Positions 39,070 to 48,968 of a stretch of 64,000 nt of DNA are shown piece by piece. The stretch's first letter is position 1, and every line of letters begins with the position of its first letter. The notes beneath the pieces were generated by a model. It searched no databases. It was not told the DNA's origin and saw only the letters and a list, made by a program, of their open reading frames with translations. The stretch is from Enhygromyxa salina. GTDB taxonomy: Bacteria > Myxococcota_A > Polyangia > Nannocystales > Nannocystaceae. Made by a program: the position numbers and the translations under genes. Location of the stretch: assembly GCF_000737335.2 (NCBI RefSeq), contig NZ_JMCC02000001.1, positions 62,001-126,000 on the forward strand, written 5' to 3'.

Positions 39070-40140
39070 GTGATGTCCACGATCGTCCGCGAGCAGGGGT
39101 CCGAGCCGCAGGTGCTCGAGCAGGTGCTTCAGCACTGGGGCCTTGGCGGGGCCCAGGTCGCGCCTTGTGGCAATGGACTGATCAACACGACCTACGCGGT
39201 GACGGCCGACTCGGGGGCGCGGACGATCCTGCAAGCGCTCAGCCCGATCTTCGATCCGGCGATCCACCACAACATCCAGGCGGTGACCCAGGCGCTCGCG
39301 CGCGCGGGCATTCACACCCCGCAGCTGCTGCCCACCCAAGCCGGGCAACTGTGGCTCGAGCACGCGGGCGGGGTCTGGCGGATGCAGACCGCGATCGAAG
39401 GGGTCAGCTTCGACGCGCTCGCCGACGCCGCGCAAGCGCGCGCGGCCGGGGCGTTCGTGGGTCGCTGGCACGCCGCGCTCGCGCAGCTCGATCATGAATT
39501 CGTGGCGCTGCGCGTGGGTGTTCACGACACGCCGCGGCACCTCGCCCGGCTCCGCGACGCGCTTGGGCAGCTCGAGCAGCACCGCCTCTACGCGCAGGTC
39601 GAGCCGCTCGGCCGGGCGCTGCTCGACGCTGCACAGAGCTTGGCGCCGCTGCCCGAGTGTCCGCCGCGGGTCGCCCACGGGGACCTCAAGATCAACAACA
39701 TGATGTTCGCCGGGGGTGACGGGCGTGGCCGCTTGCAGCCGCTCGCGCTGATCGACTTGGACACGGTCGCGCCCATGCCCCTCGCCCATGAGCTCGGCGA
39801 TGCCTGGCGCTCGTGGTGCAACCTCGCGAGCGAGGACCAGCCCGAGGCTCGGTTCGACTTCCAGCTGTTCGAGGCCTCGTGGGCCGGCTGGCTCGCGGGC
39901 CACGGCGCGCCGCCGAGCCCGGTCGAGCGCGAGGCGTTGCTGCTGGGTCCCGAGTGGATCAGCCTCGAGCTCGCGGTCCGGTTCGCCGCCGATGCGCTGT
40001 TCGAAGACTACTTCGGGTGGGACGCGCAGCGCTTCGCAGGCCGGGGCGAGCACAACCTGGCGCGGGCCCGCGGGCAGGCTTCGCTGTACCAGGCAATGAA
40101 CGCGACCCGGCGCGAGCGTGCGGTGGTGCTCGGCGCGTGA
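39070..40140 (+). CDS. Aminoglycoside-phosphotransferase-family kinase, NahK-like
   Basis: 356 residues from GTG 39070 (ATG 39073 also possible). Kinase fold of the APH/choline-kinase type: INTTYAVTADSGARTILQAL at the N-terminus, catalytic HGDLKINNMMF, metal-binding LALIDLDTVAP and GDAWRSW. The HGDxKxxN and LIDxDT pattern matches NahK-type N-acetylhexosamine 1-kinases. Substrate uncertain: hexosamine or another small sugar alcohol. Cytoplasmic. Confidence 0.8.
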   Translation: MMSTIVREQGSEPQVLEQVLQHWGLGGAQVAPCGNGLINTTYAVTADSGARTILQALSPIFDPAIHHNIQAVTQALARAGIHTPQLLPTQAGQLWLEHAGGVWRMQTAIEGVSFDALADAAQARAAGAFVGRWHAALAQLDHEFVALRVGVHDTPRHLARLRDALGQLEQHRLYAQVEPLGRALLDAAQSLAPLPECPPRVAHGDLKINNMMFAGGDGRGRLQPLALIDLDTVAPMPLAHELGDAWRSWCNLASEDQPEARFDFQLFEASWAGWLAGHGAPPSPVEREALLLGPEWISLELAVRFAADALFEDYFGWDAQRFAGRGEHNLARARGQASLYQAMNATRRERAVVLGA

Positions 40141-40201
40141 CGAGCCCCGCCAAGCGTTGCAAGCGTAGCCATGGACTGCGTGGTAGCCTCTCGCCTCAAC
40201 C

Positions 40202-40870
40202 GTGCCGGTCCGACTCCAAGCCCGACGCGCGCGCCCGATCTGCGGGTTGAGCCTGCTCGCTGCGTTTGTCGTGGCGAGCTGGCTGCCGGGGCTTGGCCAC
40301 GCGTCCACGGTCGCCGAGCAGCGCGCGCGCCTGCCACCGCCGGCCGCCTGCAAGGATCCCATCGCCGGCGTCTGGAAGTCGCACTCGTACGACGCCCGGT
40401 TTCGTGACTGGACGATCTTCACGCTCGAGATGAACCGCGTAAGCGCCGGCCGCGACGAGTTCGAGGGCCGCATCACCAACCACAGCTGGCTGGCCGAGCC
40501 GCACGAGAGCTCGCCGCCGCCGTGCCGCGGGGAGCTGCGCTACGTGATCTCGATGGACGCCCAGGGCACGGTCGTCGACGGGCACCTCAATTTTTATGGG
40601 GTGGGTACGTGGAGCTTGGACGAGGTCCCCTGCGGCTCGTGGAACATGGGCTACAACCTGGATCACTTCTCCGGGGACATCGACGCCGACCTGCTGGAGT
40701 TTCAGACCGTCAACAACGACGGCGGGCGGGCGGTCAATGATCCGGTCGTGTTTCGCCGGGTCCACTGCAACGATGGCGAGCAGATCGATCAAGAGCCGCG
40801 GATCGCCGTGGCGCCGCCGCCCTTCACCCCGCCCGAAGACGGCGAGCGAAGCGGCTGCGGGCTGCGCTGA
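40202..40870 (+). CDS. Exported hypothetical protein
   Basis: 222 residues from GTG 40202. A signal peptide is clear (LSLLAAFVVASWLPGLGHA). The mature part has paired Cys (AACKDPIAGVW, PPPCRGELRY, VPCGSWNMGYN, VHCNDGEQ, SGCGLR), probably disulfide-bonded, and beta-like segments (WTIFTLEMNRVSAG, YVISMDAQGTVVDGHLNF). No family recognised. Convergent with the NACHT ATPase gene with a 3-bp gap. Confidence 0.7.
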   Translation: MPVRLQARRARPICGLSLLAAFVVASWLPGLGHASTVAEQRARLPPPAACKDPIAGVWKSHSYDARFRDWTIFTLEMNRVSAGRDEFEGRITNHSWLAEPHESSPPPCRGELRYVISMDAQGTVVDGHLNFYGVGTWSLDEVPCGSWNMGYNLDHFSGDIDADLLEFQTVNNDGGRAVNDPVVFRRVHCNDGEQIDQEPRIAVAPPPFTPPEDGERSGCGLR

Positions 40871-40873
40871 GGG

Positions 40874-42679
40874 TCAGGTTGGTGGTTGGTTCGCGCGCGC
40901 GAGCAGCTCGGCGATCGGTGCCCACAGGTGCTCTGGTTCTGCGTCCCGTTGGGCTTGGTCCAAGGCGCTCGTTGCCCGCTTCATAAATCGTGCGCGTAGG
41001 TTGCGATCACCGTGAGCGATCGTCACCCGCAAGACGAGGGCACGCATGGACCAGCGCATCGGAGCCGGCTCCTGCTCCGCCGCGTCCCAAATGGCGTCGG
41101 CTGTGCGCTCGAGCGCTCCGGGGGCCAACATGGCAAGTGCATGGCGGGTCGCGGGCTGCCAGGTCGGATCCGCCGCGTAGCCGGCAAGTTCGGCGGTGAA
41201 CTCGGACGCGGCTAGCCACAGGCCGGCGAAGTAGTCGAGAAAGATCCGGTGGGTGAAGCCATAGCGCCTCGCGTCGGGACCGATTGAATGGGTGTGAACG
41301 AGCGTTGAGTGTTGAGCCAGGTACTCCAGCACCGGGCTGCGGCTCGATACCGTCTCTGCTTGGGAGTCCGTCAATTCTGCGGCCAGCAGGGACAGGACGG
41401 TTCGGGCCGAAGTGATGGACCACGCCGGCCTGAACAACACCCCCGTGTCCATGTCTCGGCGCCCAAGTTGACTGCCCACGACCTCGGCGATCAACTCGGT
41501 CAAGTCGTCGAGCAGGCGCCGCCGCCCTCGCTCGCGAGCGAACGAGGCGACCAGCTGCAGCAGGTGTGGCGTGGAGGCCCAAGCGACGTCCGTACCCAGA
41601 TCGATCCCCATGCCGTCCAGCCAGGTTGCGATCGCGGCAGGCTGCAAAGGCAGGAGCTCCGCGCGCTGCCAACCACCGATGTCCTGCGAGAGGGCACGGC
41701 CGCTCATCACGACGCGCATTTGCGCGTTGGAGTCTGCGAGGGCGCTGATCTGGGTCGCGCGCTCGGCCGATAGATCCTCGTCTAGCGCATCGATGAGGAG
41801 CAGCGTCGGGGCCGACGACAGGTGTTGCGTGAGCCATGAACGAGCCTCGTCGTCGAGCGAGGGCGCGGCTGCGCGGGACAACGTGGGCCAGTCGATGTCG
41901 AACCGAGGCAGCAGTCGGGCCGCGACAAAGACAGGCAGCTCGATCGTGGCGCTGTCGTCGAGCAACGACGCCGCTTGCCTGGCAGCGTGACGGCGCAGCG
42001 CGGTCGTCTTTCCAGATCCGGGGGCGCCCACCAACAGTCCCCGCCGGACGCTTTCGAGCCAGCGTTCAACGCGGGTGGGCTCGTCCTCGCCCGCGACCCG
42101 AACCCAGAGCTCGAGTTCGTTCGCGGGGCTGTGACCGCTCGACTCGGGCGAGCCAGGCGGGGGCGAGCTCGCCTCGGCCGTCACAAGCGAGACGAGATAG
42201 TCGTGGCGGAGGCGCCGGATGTCGTGCTGCGGCCCATCGACATAAACGGTCAGCGCGCGCCACTGAAACAAGTCCACGCACAAACGACGGAACTCATCGG
42301 CGAGCTCGACGGGGACCCACATCACCACAACCGCGGGGTGCTGGTTGAGCGTGTCTCGCAGCAGGTTCATGCTCGCTAGCAGCTGCTCGCGGCGCGGGGC
42401 CGCCATGCGCTCGAGCCCACTGACGAGCACGACCGGGTGCGGAAGATTAACGCTGGCGATGGTCCTGGCAATGTCGGGGCCGAGCCGATCGAGCCGATGC
42501 TGCACCACGCTCGCGCTCGCGCCGATCAGCTCTTGAACCTCTGCGAGCCCCTCGGCGGCCAGGTAGCTGGGGCCGACGACGAAGATCAACGTGAGCCGCT
42601 CGCCAACGCCGACCGTGAGCGCGATGTCCTTGTGCTGGTCTGGAGTGAGCGTTGCCACGATGTGCCCCGGCCACGTCAA
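40874..42679 (-). CDS. NACHT-type STAND ATPase
   Basis: 601 residues from TTG 42679, which overlaps the stop of the AAA gene in a TTGA junction; a longer 623-residue reading starts at ATG 42745 inside that gene. Residues 15-150 have the segment NLPHPVVLVSGLE and the signature NQHPAVVVMWVPVELADEF and FQWRALTVYVD, also seen in bacterial ATPases of unclear role. Walker A GAPGSGKTT is at 218-226, Walker B LLLIDALDED at 293-302, then FTHRIFLDYFAG typical of the NACHT C-terminal region. STAND proteins act as signal-switched oligomers, often in immunity. Confidence 0.8.
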   Translation of the reverse strand: MTWPGHIVATLTPDQHKDIALTVGVGERLTLIFVVGPSYLAAEGLAEVQELIGASASVVQHRLDRLGPDIARTIASVNLPHPVVLVSGLERMAAPRREQLLASMNLLRDTLNQHPAVVVMWVPVELADEFRRLCVDLFQWRALTVYVDGPQHDIRRLRHDYLVSLVTAEASSPPPGSPESSGHSPANELELWVRVAGEDEPTRVERWLESVRRGLLVGAPGSGKTTALRRHAARQAASLLDDSATIELPVFVAARLLPRFDIDWPTLSRAAAPSLDDEARSWLTQHLSSAPTLLLIDALDEDLSAERATQISALADSNAQMRVVMSGRALSQDIGGWQRAELLPLQPAAIATWLDGMGIDLGTDVAWASTPHLLQLVASFARERGRRRLLDDLTELIAEVVGSQLGRRDMDTGVLFRPAWSITSARTVLSLLAAELTDSQAETVSSRSPVLEYLAQHSTLVHTHSIGPDARRYGFTHRIFLDYFAGLWLAASEFTAELAGYAADPTWQPATRHALAMLAPGALERTADAIWDAAEQEPAPMRWSMRALVLRVTIAHGDRNLRARFMKRATSALDQAQRDAEPEHLWAPIAELLARANQPPT

Positions 42680-43977
42680 TTGCGAAGCAGCGGGTGCGAC
42701 TCGAACCACACCCTGCCATTTGTGTATGGCAGCACGTAGCCCCACAAGAGCAGCCTGTGGGCCTCGGGCTTGCCCGACGGCTCGCCGAGCTGCTCGACGT
42801 GGGCGAGCTCGTCACGCAGCATCGTGTTGAGGCTGACGTCCATGTCTTTGCGCAGCTCGTTGCAAGCGGCCTGAACGTCTTCCCGCGAGATGCGGGGCGC
42901 GTCCCGCTTCAGCGCGCTCCGAATCGCCCGATTGACGAGGTGGACCAAGTCGCGGACCAGACCGCCAGACAGATCAATCAGCAACTCGAGCGATTCATCG
43001 TCGCAGACATCGGCGATCTCGAACCCGCCGGTGGCGACGCGGAGGCGGATGAGGTCGCGGAGCCGCTCGCGGTCGTCTTCGACGCGCGCGGCGGCGATCT
43101 CCACGCCCTCGGCCCGCGGCGGGCGGACGACCAAGTTGGACAAGCGAATGCGTCGAAAGTGGTCACCGGTGGTCTTCCACTCGGGCGCCAGCATCAGCGT
43201 AATCGGACCCGTGTAGACGATGACGCAAGCTGGCTCGCACAGGGTTCGGGTGGTCACGAACAGGTCACGGATCTTGTCTAGATCGAACAGCTTGTCCAGA
43301 CCATCGACGAGGATCACGGGAGCGCGGTAGGAGGTTCGGACCTCCTCCAAGATGAGATCGAGCGCCTCGAGCAAGCGCTGAAGATCCGGTGAACCCTCCG
43401 ACACATGTCGGGTCTTGCCGCCGAGCGCGGACGGCCGATGGCTCCGACGAGCGAGGCCAGCGGTCTTTGTTGCGGCCGCGGCCACCTTGCCCGCGCCTGG
43501 AACCACCAGGTCGCCCAAGAACAGCGCCACGCCTTCGAACACCGAGTTCAGATCGAGGTCGCGGTCGGGCACGAGGCCGGCGAAGGCCTTGATCAGCCGA
43601 TCCTGCGAGGCGGCCTCGACCTCGTGTCCCCACAGGTCACGCGCAGCCTTCACCGTTGCGGCCCCGGCCAGGAACAGGATCTCTGCGGGTTGCAGCATGT
43701 CCACGCGGGCGACCGAGTTGGGGAGATCCAGCGGAATTACCGCGTAGTCCTGTCGCAAGAGATCCGCCAGCTTGACCAGCTCGCTGCTCTTGCCGCAGCC
43801 GACCGAGCCCGTGATGACCCACTTGCCCAGGGGATCCAAGCCAAGTTGCAGGTCTTCGAAGATGGTCTGCGCGCCTTCTCCCCTGCGCTCTACGAATTGG
43901 CCCAGGGTCGCTTGCGAGACGGGCTCCGCGGGATCGAAGTCGCGATAGAGCTGGACCAGCTGCGGCCGGGAGGGCAT
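42676..43977 (-). CDS. AAA ATPase paired with the NACHT protein
   Basis: 433 residues from ATG 43977. The N-terminal segment (LYRDFDPAEPVSQATLGQFVERRGEGAQ) precedes Walker A GSVGCGKSS (57-65). Walker B PVILVDGLDKL sits in the middle, then an arginine-finger-like RRIRLSNLVVRPP, and a winged-helix-like C-terminal domain. The pattern is that of P-loop ATPases encoded next to NACHT/STAND proteins in bacteria. The two genes overlap by 4 bp, so equal expression is expected. Function not established; immune or regulatory role is inferred. Confidence 0.7.
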   Translation of the reverse strand: MPSRPQLVQLYRDFDPAEPVSQATLGQFVERRGEGAQTIFEDLQLGLDPLGKWVITGSVGCGKSSELVKLADLLRQDYAVIPLDLPNSVARVDMLQPAEILFLAGAATVKAARDLWGHEVEAASQDRLIKAFAGLVPDRDLDLNSVFEGVALFLGDLVVPGAGKVAAAATKTAGLARRSHRPSALGGKTRHVSEGSPDLQRLLEALDLILEEVRTSYRAPVILVDGLDKLFDLDKIRDLFVTTRTLCEPACVIVYTGPITLMLAPEWKTTGDHFRRIRLSNLVVRPPRAEGVEIAAARVEDDRERLRDLIRLRVATGGFEIADVCDDESLELLIDLSGGLVRDLVHLVNRAIRSALKRDAPRISREDVQAACNELRKDMDVSLNTMLRDELAHVEQLGEPSGKPEAHRLLLWGYVLPYTNGRVWFESHPLLRN

Positions 43978-44007
43978 GCGGGAGGATAGCAGGTCGGTCC
44001 CACGCGC

Positions 44008-46995
44008 TCAGGCCGGTCGGCGACGTCGTCGCACGCCCAGCCCCAGCAGCCCAAGCAGCGCGAGCGCCCCGGCGCCCCCAGGTCCACCGCCGAACCCGGC
44101 GGTGTCGGGCGCGGCCGTGCAGCCGCAGCCGCGACCGCCCGGATCCCAGCCCTGTTCCTCGGGATCGGGCTCGGGCGGGACATAGTCGAACAAGCACCCC
44201 GAGCTGCAGCCGTCGCCGTTGCTGAGGTTGCCGTCGTCGCACTGCTCGTTGGCCTGCACGATCCCATCGCCGCAAGCGGGCGGCGTGAGTGGTTTGGGCG
44301 GCTCGGGCGGCACGGCCGGCTCGTGGGCGACGATGCACAGCTGGTCGATGTTCCAGCCGCCAAACTCCAGGCCGCCGTCCGAGCCCAGCGAGAAGCTGAC
44401 GCTGAGGTTGCCGTCGGCGCCGACCATGGGGGTGAGCTCCACGTCGTGAAACCGCCACTCGCGATCGCTGTGATGCACGCTGGCGCTGCCCCAGTCGTCG
44501 GCGCTGGCGGTGTTGGCCCAGGCGATCTGACCGTTGGCCGCGATCGTGGCTTGGTCAAAGTAGCCGTCCTCGACGTTGAGCCAGCGGCGGTACTGCAGGC
44601 GCACGACCTCGTGCTCGCTCACGTCGATCGCCGGGCTGGTCAGGGTGGATTGAGTCCAGGGCGCGTAGGTGCCAGGCCAGCTCAGGGCGACGCCGGCGAC
44701 GCTCTGGCCGGAGAAGGCCTCGGTCGGATCGCCGCCGCCGCCCTCGGGCGGACCAAAGCTCCACTCACCGTCCACGCTCCAGCCTTGGCTGGCGGGCGCG
44801 CCCTCGAAGTCGGCGCACCAGATCTGGGTGACCTCGCCAGAGAAGTACTCGTACCACTCGTCGGCGCGGTTGTCGGGACGCGGAGCCACGGTGCCGTTGC
44901 CCCAGTCGAGCTCGACTTGGTACTGCGTGACGGTGTGCTCGGGCTGGGCCGGGATCACGGCGCGCAGCAGCCCGGGGCTGACCTCGTTCATCTCGAGCTC
45001 GGTGCTTGGGGTCTCGGGGCCGTTTGGGACCGGGCGCGGGCGCCAGCGCATCAGCGCGGAGGGGGTGACCATGCCGGGGCAAGCGTCGAAGCCGGTGCCG
45101 TAGCTGAGCGTGAGCTCGACGCTGCCGTCGGCGAGCTTGGTCTCGCTCAGATCGACCGCGGCGCCGAGCGGCTGGTACAGCCCGTGGGCCGCGAACGCCT
45201 CGTTGATCTCGCAGATGTCCGGCGTGCCGTTTTGCAGGTTGCCGTCGTCGTCGTTGGTGATCAGCGCCTCCATGTACCAGGAGGGGGTGTCGACCGAGCG
45301 CCGGATCCCATCAAGCCAGATCTGATCGGTCTTGGCCACGCCCTGCGCGACGCCGTATTTCTCGATCAGGCTGGTGCGAAGGTCCCACAGCGTGCCGCCG
45401 ATGATCCGACCTTCGTCGTGGACCTCGCCCCCGTCTTCGGGCCAGTGCCACTCGTAGCCTGGCGGGTCGAGGTCGCGGATCGGATCACTGGTGTCCAGGA
45501 AGAACCCAACGCCAACCTTGGCGTCGTTGACGATCGAGGCCGACAGGTAGTCCGAAGCGCCCTCGCTGACGCCGCCGTTGAACAGCCCAACGCCCGGCTG
45601 CAGGCCCAGCACGTGCGCGACGTGGCCGTACTCGTGATAGACGACGTCGGCGATCAACGCCGAGTTCTCGCAGCCGCCGCCGTTCAGATAAAAATTGAGG
45701 GTGTTCTCTTCTGCGTAGGCGTTGCAGACGTCCGAGATGTTGACGGTGACCGTGGTCTGGAGATCGAGCGGCGCGAACTCGGGGTCGATCCCCCGGACGT
45801 AGTCCTTGACCAGCTGGGTGTGGACGTAGGCGCTGAGCTGCGCGTCTTGTTCGGGATCGGCGAACAGATCCCAGACGTAGGACTGGCTGGGAACGAACTG
45901 CTCCATCACCGAGCTGACTGGGCCGTTGTCGTTGACGACCCGCTGCGAGGGGCCCTGCGGGGAGAAGCTGACCGCCGCGCTGGGGGCGGGGACCACGAGC
46001 TGGCCGTTGGCGTCGGTGAACGCGACCTGGCCGTCAACGGAGACCTGCATCTGCGCGGCCGCGAAGCTCTGGCGGGGGCCAAGCGGGGAGCGTTGCCAGG
46101 TGTCGATCTCGAGCTCGGCCCAGTGCAGCAACGAGCGCCGCGCGATCGGCTGGGCGGTGGCGGCGTCGACGTACACCAACCACCGACCGATCGGCTGATC
46201 GAGGCTGACCTCGAGCGCGACGACCTCGCGGTACTCGATCGCGCCGCCGGCCTGCACGAGCGGGAGGATCATCGGGGTCATGGGGGTCATCGCCGCGCTG
46301 CCGTGGCTGGTGACGCTGCTGCGACCGATCGCTCCCGCGGCGAAGTCGTTGCTGATCCACGTGCGGGCCTGCAGCTGAACCTTGGTCTGATCGATCGCGC
46401 CACCACGCGCGGGGATCCAGACGTTGGGCAGCGCCTGCGAGCGCACCGCGATCAGGTGATCGGCCTTGAACGAGAGGCTCAGCTGCGCGTCGATGATCGG
46501 CAGGCCGGCGTGGTGCTGCACGAAGCCCAGCGTGCGCACGCCGTTGCTGACTTGGTTGCTGACCAGTACGAAGTCGCTGGCGGCGGCCCCAGGTGCGAGC
46601 GCGTTGACGTGGCGGGCGACAAAGCCCAACGCGAATTGCTCTGCGAGCGCGGGTGAATTGTTGGCGCCGTACACCTGCGCGCCGCGTGGGATCAACAGGT
46701 CGGCGACGCCGGTGTCGGCGTCGATGCTGACGAGCAGATCCTGACCAAGCTCGCGCTCGAGCGCTGCGAAATTGACGCGATGCCCGCTCGGGGTTGTTTG
46801 CTTGTCGACCCACGCGTGGGTTCGGGTCGCCCGCAGGGTCAAGCGGCTCGCAGCTGGGTTGAGATCCAGGCCCGCTTGGTTGGCGTGGCCTTGGAGGTGC
46901 GCGGGTCGCTGGATCGCGTGGGCGGTCGACAGCGGCAGGCTCGCGAGGACGAGTCCCAGCAGCGCGCTCAGGTGGCGCTCGTATTTAGTACGCAT
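44008..46995 (-). CDS. Large secreted zinc metalloprotease (M36/M4-like) with MYXO-CTERM-like tail
   Basis: 995 residues from ATG 46995. Signal peptide (LLGLVLASLPLSTAHA), FTP-like propeptide region and a gluzincin active site HEYGHVAH at 454-458 with EGASDYLSA downstream as the second ligand region. The rest contains a beta-sandwich/CUB-like domain (SGQSVAGVALSWPG ... GGWNIDQLCIV), a CGDGIVQANEQCDDGN-type Cys-rich repeat, and a C-terminal GALALLGLLGLGVRRRRRPA anchor resembling a MYXO-CTERM or LPXTG-like sorting tail. Extracellular protease, possibly anchored or processed at the outer membrane. An unrelated long upstream reading exists but is not protein-like. Confidence 0.85.
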   Translation of the reverse strand: MRTKYERHLSALLGLVLASLPLSTAHAIQRPAHLQGHANQAGLDLNPAASRLTLRATRTHAWVDKQTTPSGHRVNFAALERELGQDLLVSIDADTGVADLLIPRGAQVYGANNSPALAEQFALGFVARHVNALAPGAAASDFVLVSNQVSNGVRTLGFVQHHAGLPIIDAQLSLSFKADHLIAVRSQALPNVWIPARGGAIDQTKVQLQARTWISNDFAAGAIGRSSVTSHGSAAMTPMTPMILPLVQAGGAIEYREVVALEVSLDQPIGRWLVYVDAATAQPIARRSLLHWAELEIDTWQRSPLGPRQSFAAAQMQVSVDGQVAFTDANGQLVVPAPSAAVSFSPQGPSQRVVNDNGPVSSVMEQFVPSQSYVWDLFADPEQDAQLSAYVHTQLVKDYVRGIDPEFAPLDLQTTVTVNISDVCNAYAEENTLNFYLNGGGCENSALIADVVYHEYGHVAHVLGLQPGVGLFNGGVSEGASDYLSASIVNDAKVGVGFFLDTSDPIRDLDPPGYEWHWPEDGGEVHDEGRIIGGTLWDLRTSLIEKYGVAQGVAKTDQIWLDGIRRSVDTPSWYMEALITNDDDGNLQNGTPDICEINEAFAAHGLYQPLGAAVDLSETKLADGSVELTLSYGTGFDACPGMVTPSALMRWRPRPVPNGPETPSTELEMNEVSPGLLRAVIPAQPEHTVTQYQVELDWGNGTVAPRPDNRADEWYEYFSGEVTQIWCADFEGAPASQGWSVDGEWSFGPPEGGGGDPTEAFSGQSVAGVALSWPGTYAPWTQSTLTSPAIDVSEHEVVRLQYRRWLNVEDGYFDQATIAANGQIAWANTASADDWGSASVHHSDREWRFHDVELTPMVGADGNLSVSFSLGSDGGLEFGGWNIDQLCIVAHEPAVPPEPPKPLTPPACGDGIVQANEQCDDGNLSNGDGCSSGCLFDYVPPEPDPEEQGWDPGGRGCGCTAAPDTAGFGGGPGGAGALALLGLLGLGVRRRRRPA

Positions 46996-47045
46996 GAGGC
47001 AGATGTGCAGAGTATGACGGTTGTGGGCGCTTACCCAAATGACCA

Positions 47046-47852
47046 ATGTATGTCGAAGTGTGGCGTTGGCTTCGCGCTGTTGTGGCTCCGCTCGCGCTGG
47101 TACCCTGGGGTGTGCGGTCTCCCGCCAGCAGCAGCCCTTGGGGGTTGGTCTTGCTCGTGTTGCTGGGGTCAGGGTGCGGGGGGAAGGCGGAGCCGGGCGC
47201 GGCCGTGCCTCGCAGCGAGGTCGACCCGGCGCCGAAGGTTGGGGACGCGGTGGGCGAACCAGGATTGCCGTCCGATCCTCCAGTGCCATCAGCAGCGCGG
47301 ATCGATCTCGACGCGGAATTTCACCGGACCCGCGTGGGCGGCGGCGGCGGGTTCTGGGTGCTCGGCGTGATCTCCAACCCCCACCCGCACCCGGTCGCCG
47401 ACGCGCGCGCCGAGGTCCAGTTTCTGAACGCCGAGGGTGAGGTCGTGGGCACGGCCGAGAGCGGCGTCGCGCAGCCGCTCCCCGGCGACGCTCGCGTGGC
47501 CGTGGCCGTGCTCGTGCCGCAGCCGGTCGAGCATGATCAGCTGAAGCTGGTTGCGAGCGGGGTCGCCAGCGAGGCGCCGCCGCCACCAACCCCGGCGCTC
47601 GAGCTTCAGCACGAACCACCGCAGCGGGCCGACCTTGGCGGATGGTTCGTGGTCGGGAAGCTCACCAACACCAGCGCCAAGCCGATCGACGGCGCGCGAC
47701 TCGAGATCCAGGGCCTGGATCGAGACGGCAAGCTGCTTGGTGTCGACTGGCTCGAGCTCGACCCGATCCCGGCGCAAGCAACGATCGAGTTCGATGTTGG
47801 CGACCTTCGCTACGACGAACCTCCGCACAGCTTCAAAATTACGGCGAGCTGA
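47046..47852 (+). CDS. FxLYD-domain lipoprotein
   Basis: 268 residues from ATG 47046. GTG 47112 gives a more standard lipoprotein signal (LVLLVLLGSGC) and may be the true start. Two FxLYD-like domains are suggested: GFWVLGVISNPHPHPVADARAEVQF with VVGTAESGVA, and WFVVGKLTNTSAKPIDGARLE with LELDPIPAQATIEFDV. FxLYD domains are small beta modules on the bacterial surface. No catalytic residues. Divergent (50 bp) from the metalloprotease gene. Confidence 0.75.
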   Translation: MYVEVWRWLRAVVAPLALVPWGVRSPASSSPWGLVLLVLLGSGCGGKAEPGAAVPRSEVDPAPKVGDAVGEPGLPSDPPVPSAARIDLDAEFHRTRVGGGGGFWVLGVISNPHPHPVADARAEVQFLNAEGEVVGTAESGVAQPLPGDARVAVAVLVPQPVEHDQLKLVASGVASEAPPPPTPALELQHEPPQRADLGGWFVVGKLTNTSAKPIDGARLEIQGLDRDGKLLGVDWLELDPIPAQATIEFDVGDLRYDEPPHSFKITAS

Positions 47853-47877
47853 GCCCCTTTCCCGCCCAAGCGCGAGG

Positions 47878-48624
47878 TCAGTGGCTCTCGAGTTGGGGCG
47901 TGCCGATGTAGTCCTGGGCGATCTCCAGGATCGACTGCAGCGCGCAGTGCAGCTCGAACTCGCGGGCCTCGACGCGCTTGCGGTAGACCGTGCGCCCCAG
48001 TGACCACGCGCTGGCGACCCAGACCCCCATGCCCAGGGGGATCAGGCCGGGCAAGCCCAGGATCGCGAGCGGAATGATCGGCAAGATCGCGCCGCCGCCC
48101 CCGAGCCCGCCGAGCAGCGTCCCGAACACGCTGCGGACCAGCTGGTCGAGCTTCTCTTCGATGCGGATCCGCGTGCGCCCCGATCGAGGCACGATCGTCA
48201 GGGCGATCGAGCGCGACCACCCCGGGCCCGCGCGGCTGTGCGAGGGATGGGCGGTCCACGTCAGCGAGCGGCCGATCAGCGAGGCGACGCCAAGCTCACC
48301 CGTGTGGCGGCGGACCGCTTCAATCACGTACTCGTAGGCCGGCACTGGGATCTCGCCGTCGAGGGTGACCTCGAACAGGATCGTCCGCGGCCCCCCCACG
48401 CTCGGTGAGCTGCGGTCACGCCGGGACTGGCGCAGGGTCAGCTCGGCGGCCGCGCGACGCACATAGACTGGGTTGATGCCCGCCGACGACGCGACCTCTT
48501 CCAGCTCTGCAACCGTCATCCGCATCACGTCCTCGGCCTGCCGCTGTAGCTCGGCCGCTCGCTCGAGGATCAGCGCCGCTTCTGGCTCGGGGTATCTCTG
48601 CACGTAGCGACCTGTCTGTGGCAT
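47878..48624 (-). CDS. Membrane protein of unknown function with N-terminal helical domain
   Basis: 248 residues from ATG 48624. Residues 10-65 are a helical region (LILERAAELQRQAEDVMRM ... INPVYVRRAAAEL), a style seen in 2TM-type bacterial proteins. A soluble middle part (TILFEVTLDGEIPV) is followed by a hydrophobic hairpin (GGGGAILPIIPLAILGLPGLIPLGMGVWVASAW), then a helical tail. Unrecognised family. Convergent with the FxLYD gene. Confidence 0.65.
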   Translation of the reverse strand: MPQTGRYVQRYPEPEAALILERAAELQRQAEDVMRMTVAELEEVASSAGINPVYVRRAAAELTLRQSRRDRSSPSVGGPRTILFEVTLDGEIPVPAYEYVIEAVRRHTGELGVASLIGRSLTWTAHPSHSRAGPGWSRSIALTIVPRSGRTRIRIEEKLDQLVRSVFGTLLGGLGGGGAILPIIPLAILGLPGLIPLGMGVWVASAWSLGRTVYRKRVEAREFELHCALQSILEIAQDYIGTPQLESH

Positions 48625-48945
48625 TGACTGTCAACCCTTGGGGCGGGGGAACACCAGCTCGCAACGAGCCGCACTGCGTTGCATCCTTGGCAGGCTCGGC
48701 TTCATGGCCTTCGCTGGACCGCTATTGATCCTACGTCCGGTGCCGCGTAGGCGCATGGACTTGGATAGCTCAAAAGTCGCGGGCGCAAGTTCTGGTCGTG
48801 CAGAGATCCGCTTGGTCGTGAAACTCGCCGTCGCGCGGGCGTGGAGTCAGGCGGCTGCGACTCGCGACGAGCGAGCTGTTTGAACAGCGCTTTTCGAGCA
48901 ACGCGGGCTCGCGTTCACACGATCCTGGGGCGCAGGCCAGGCGCG

Positions 48946-48968
48946 CGAGCGGGTCGGCGACCCGCTCG
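48946..48968. terminator. Strong GC hairpin
   Basis: CGAGCGGGTC and GACCCGCTCG pair (10 bp, 3-base loop GGC). No U-tract follows. It could be a terminator in either direction or a structured RNA element; no gene ends immediately before it. Confidence 0.35.

Noticed and set aside
38140..40479. Very long minus-strand ORF (779 codons)
   Set aside because: Antisense to two well-supported plus-strand genes; a GC-codon shadow frame.
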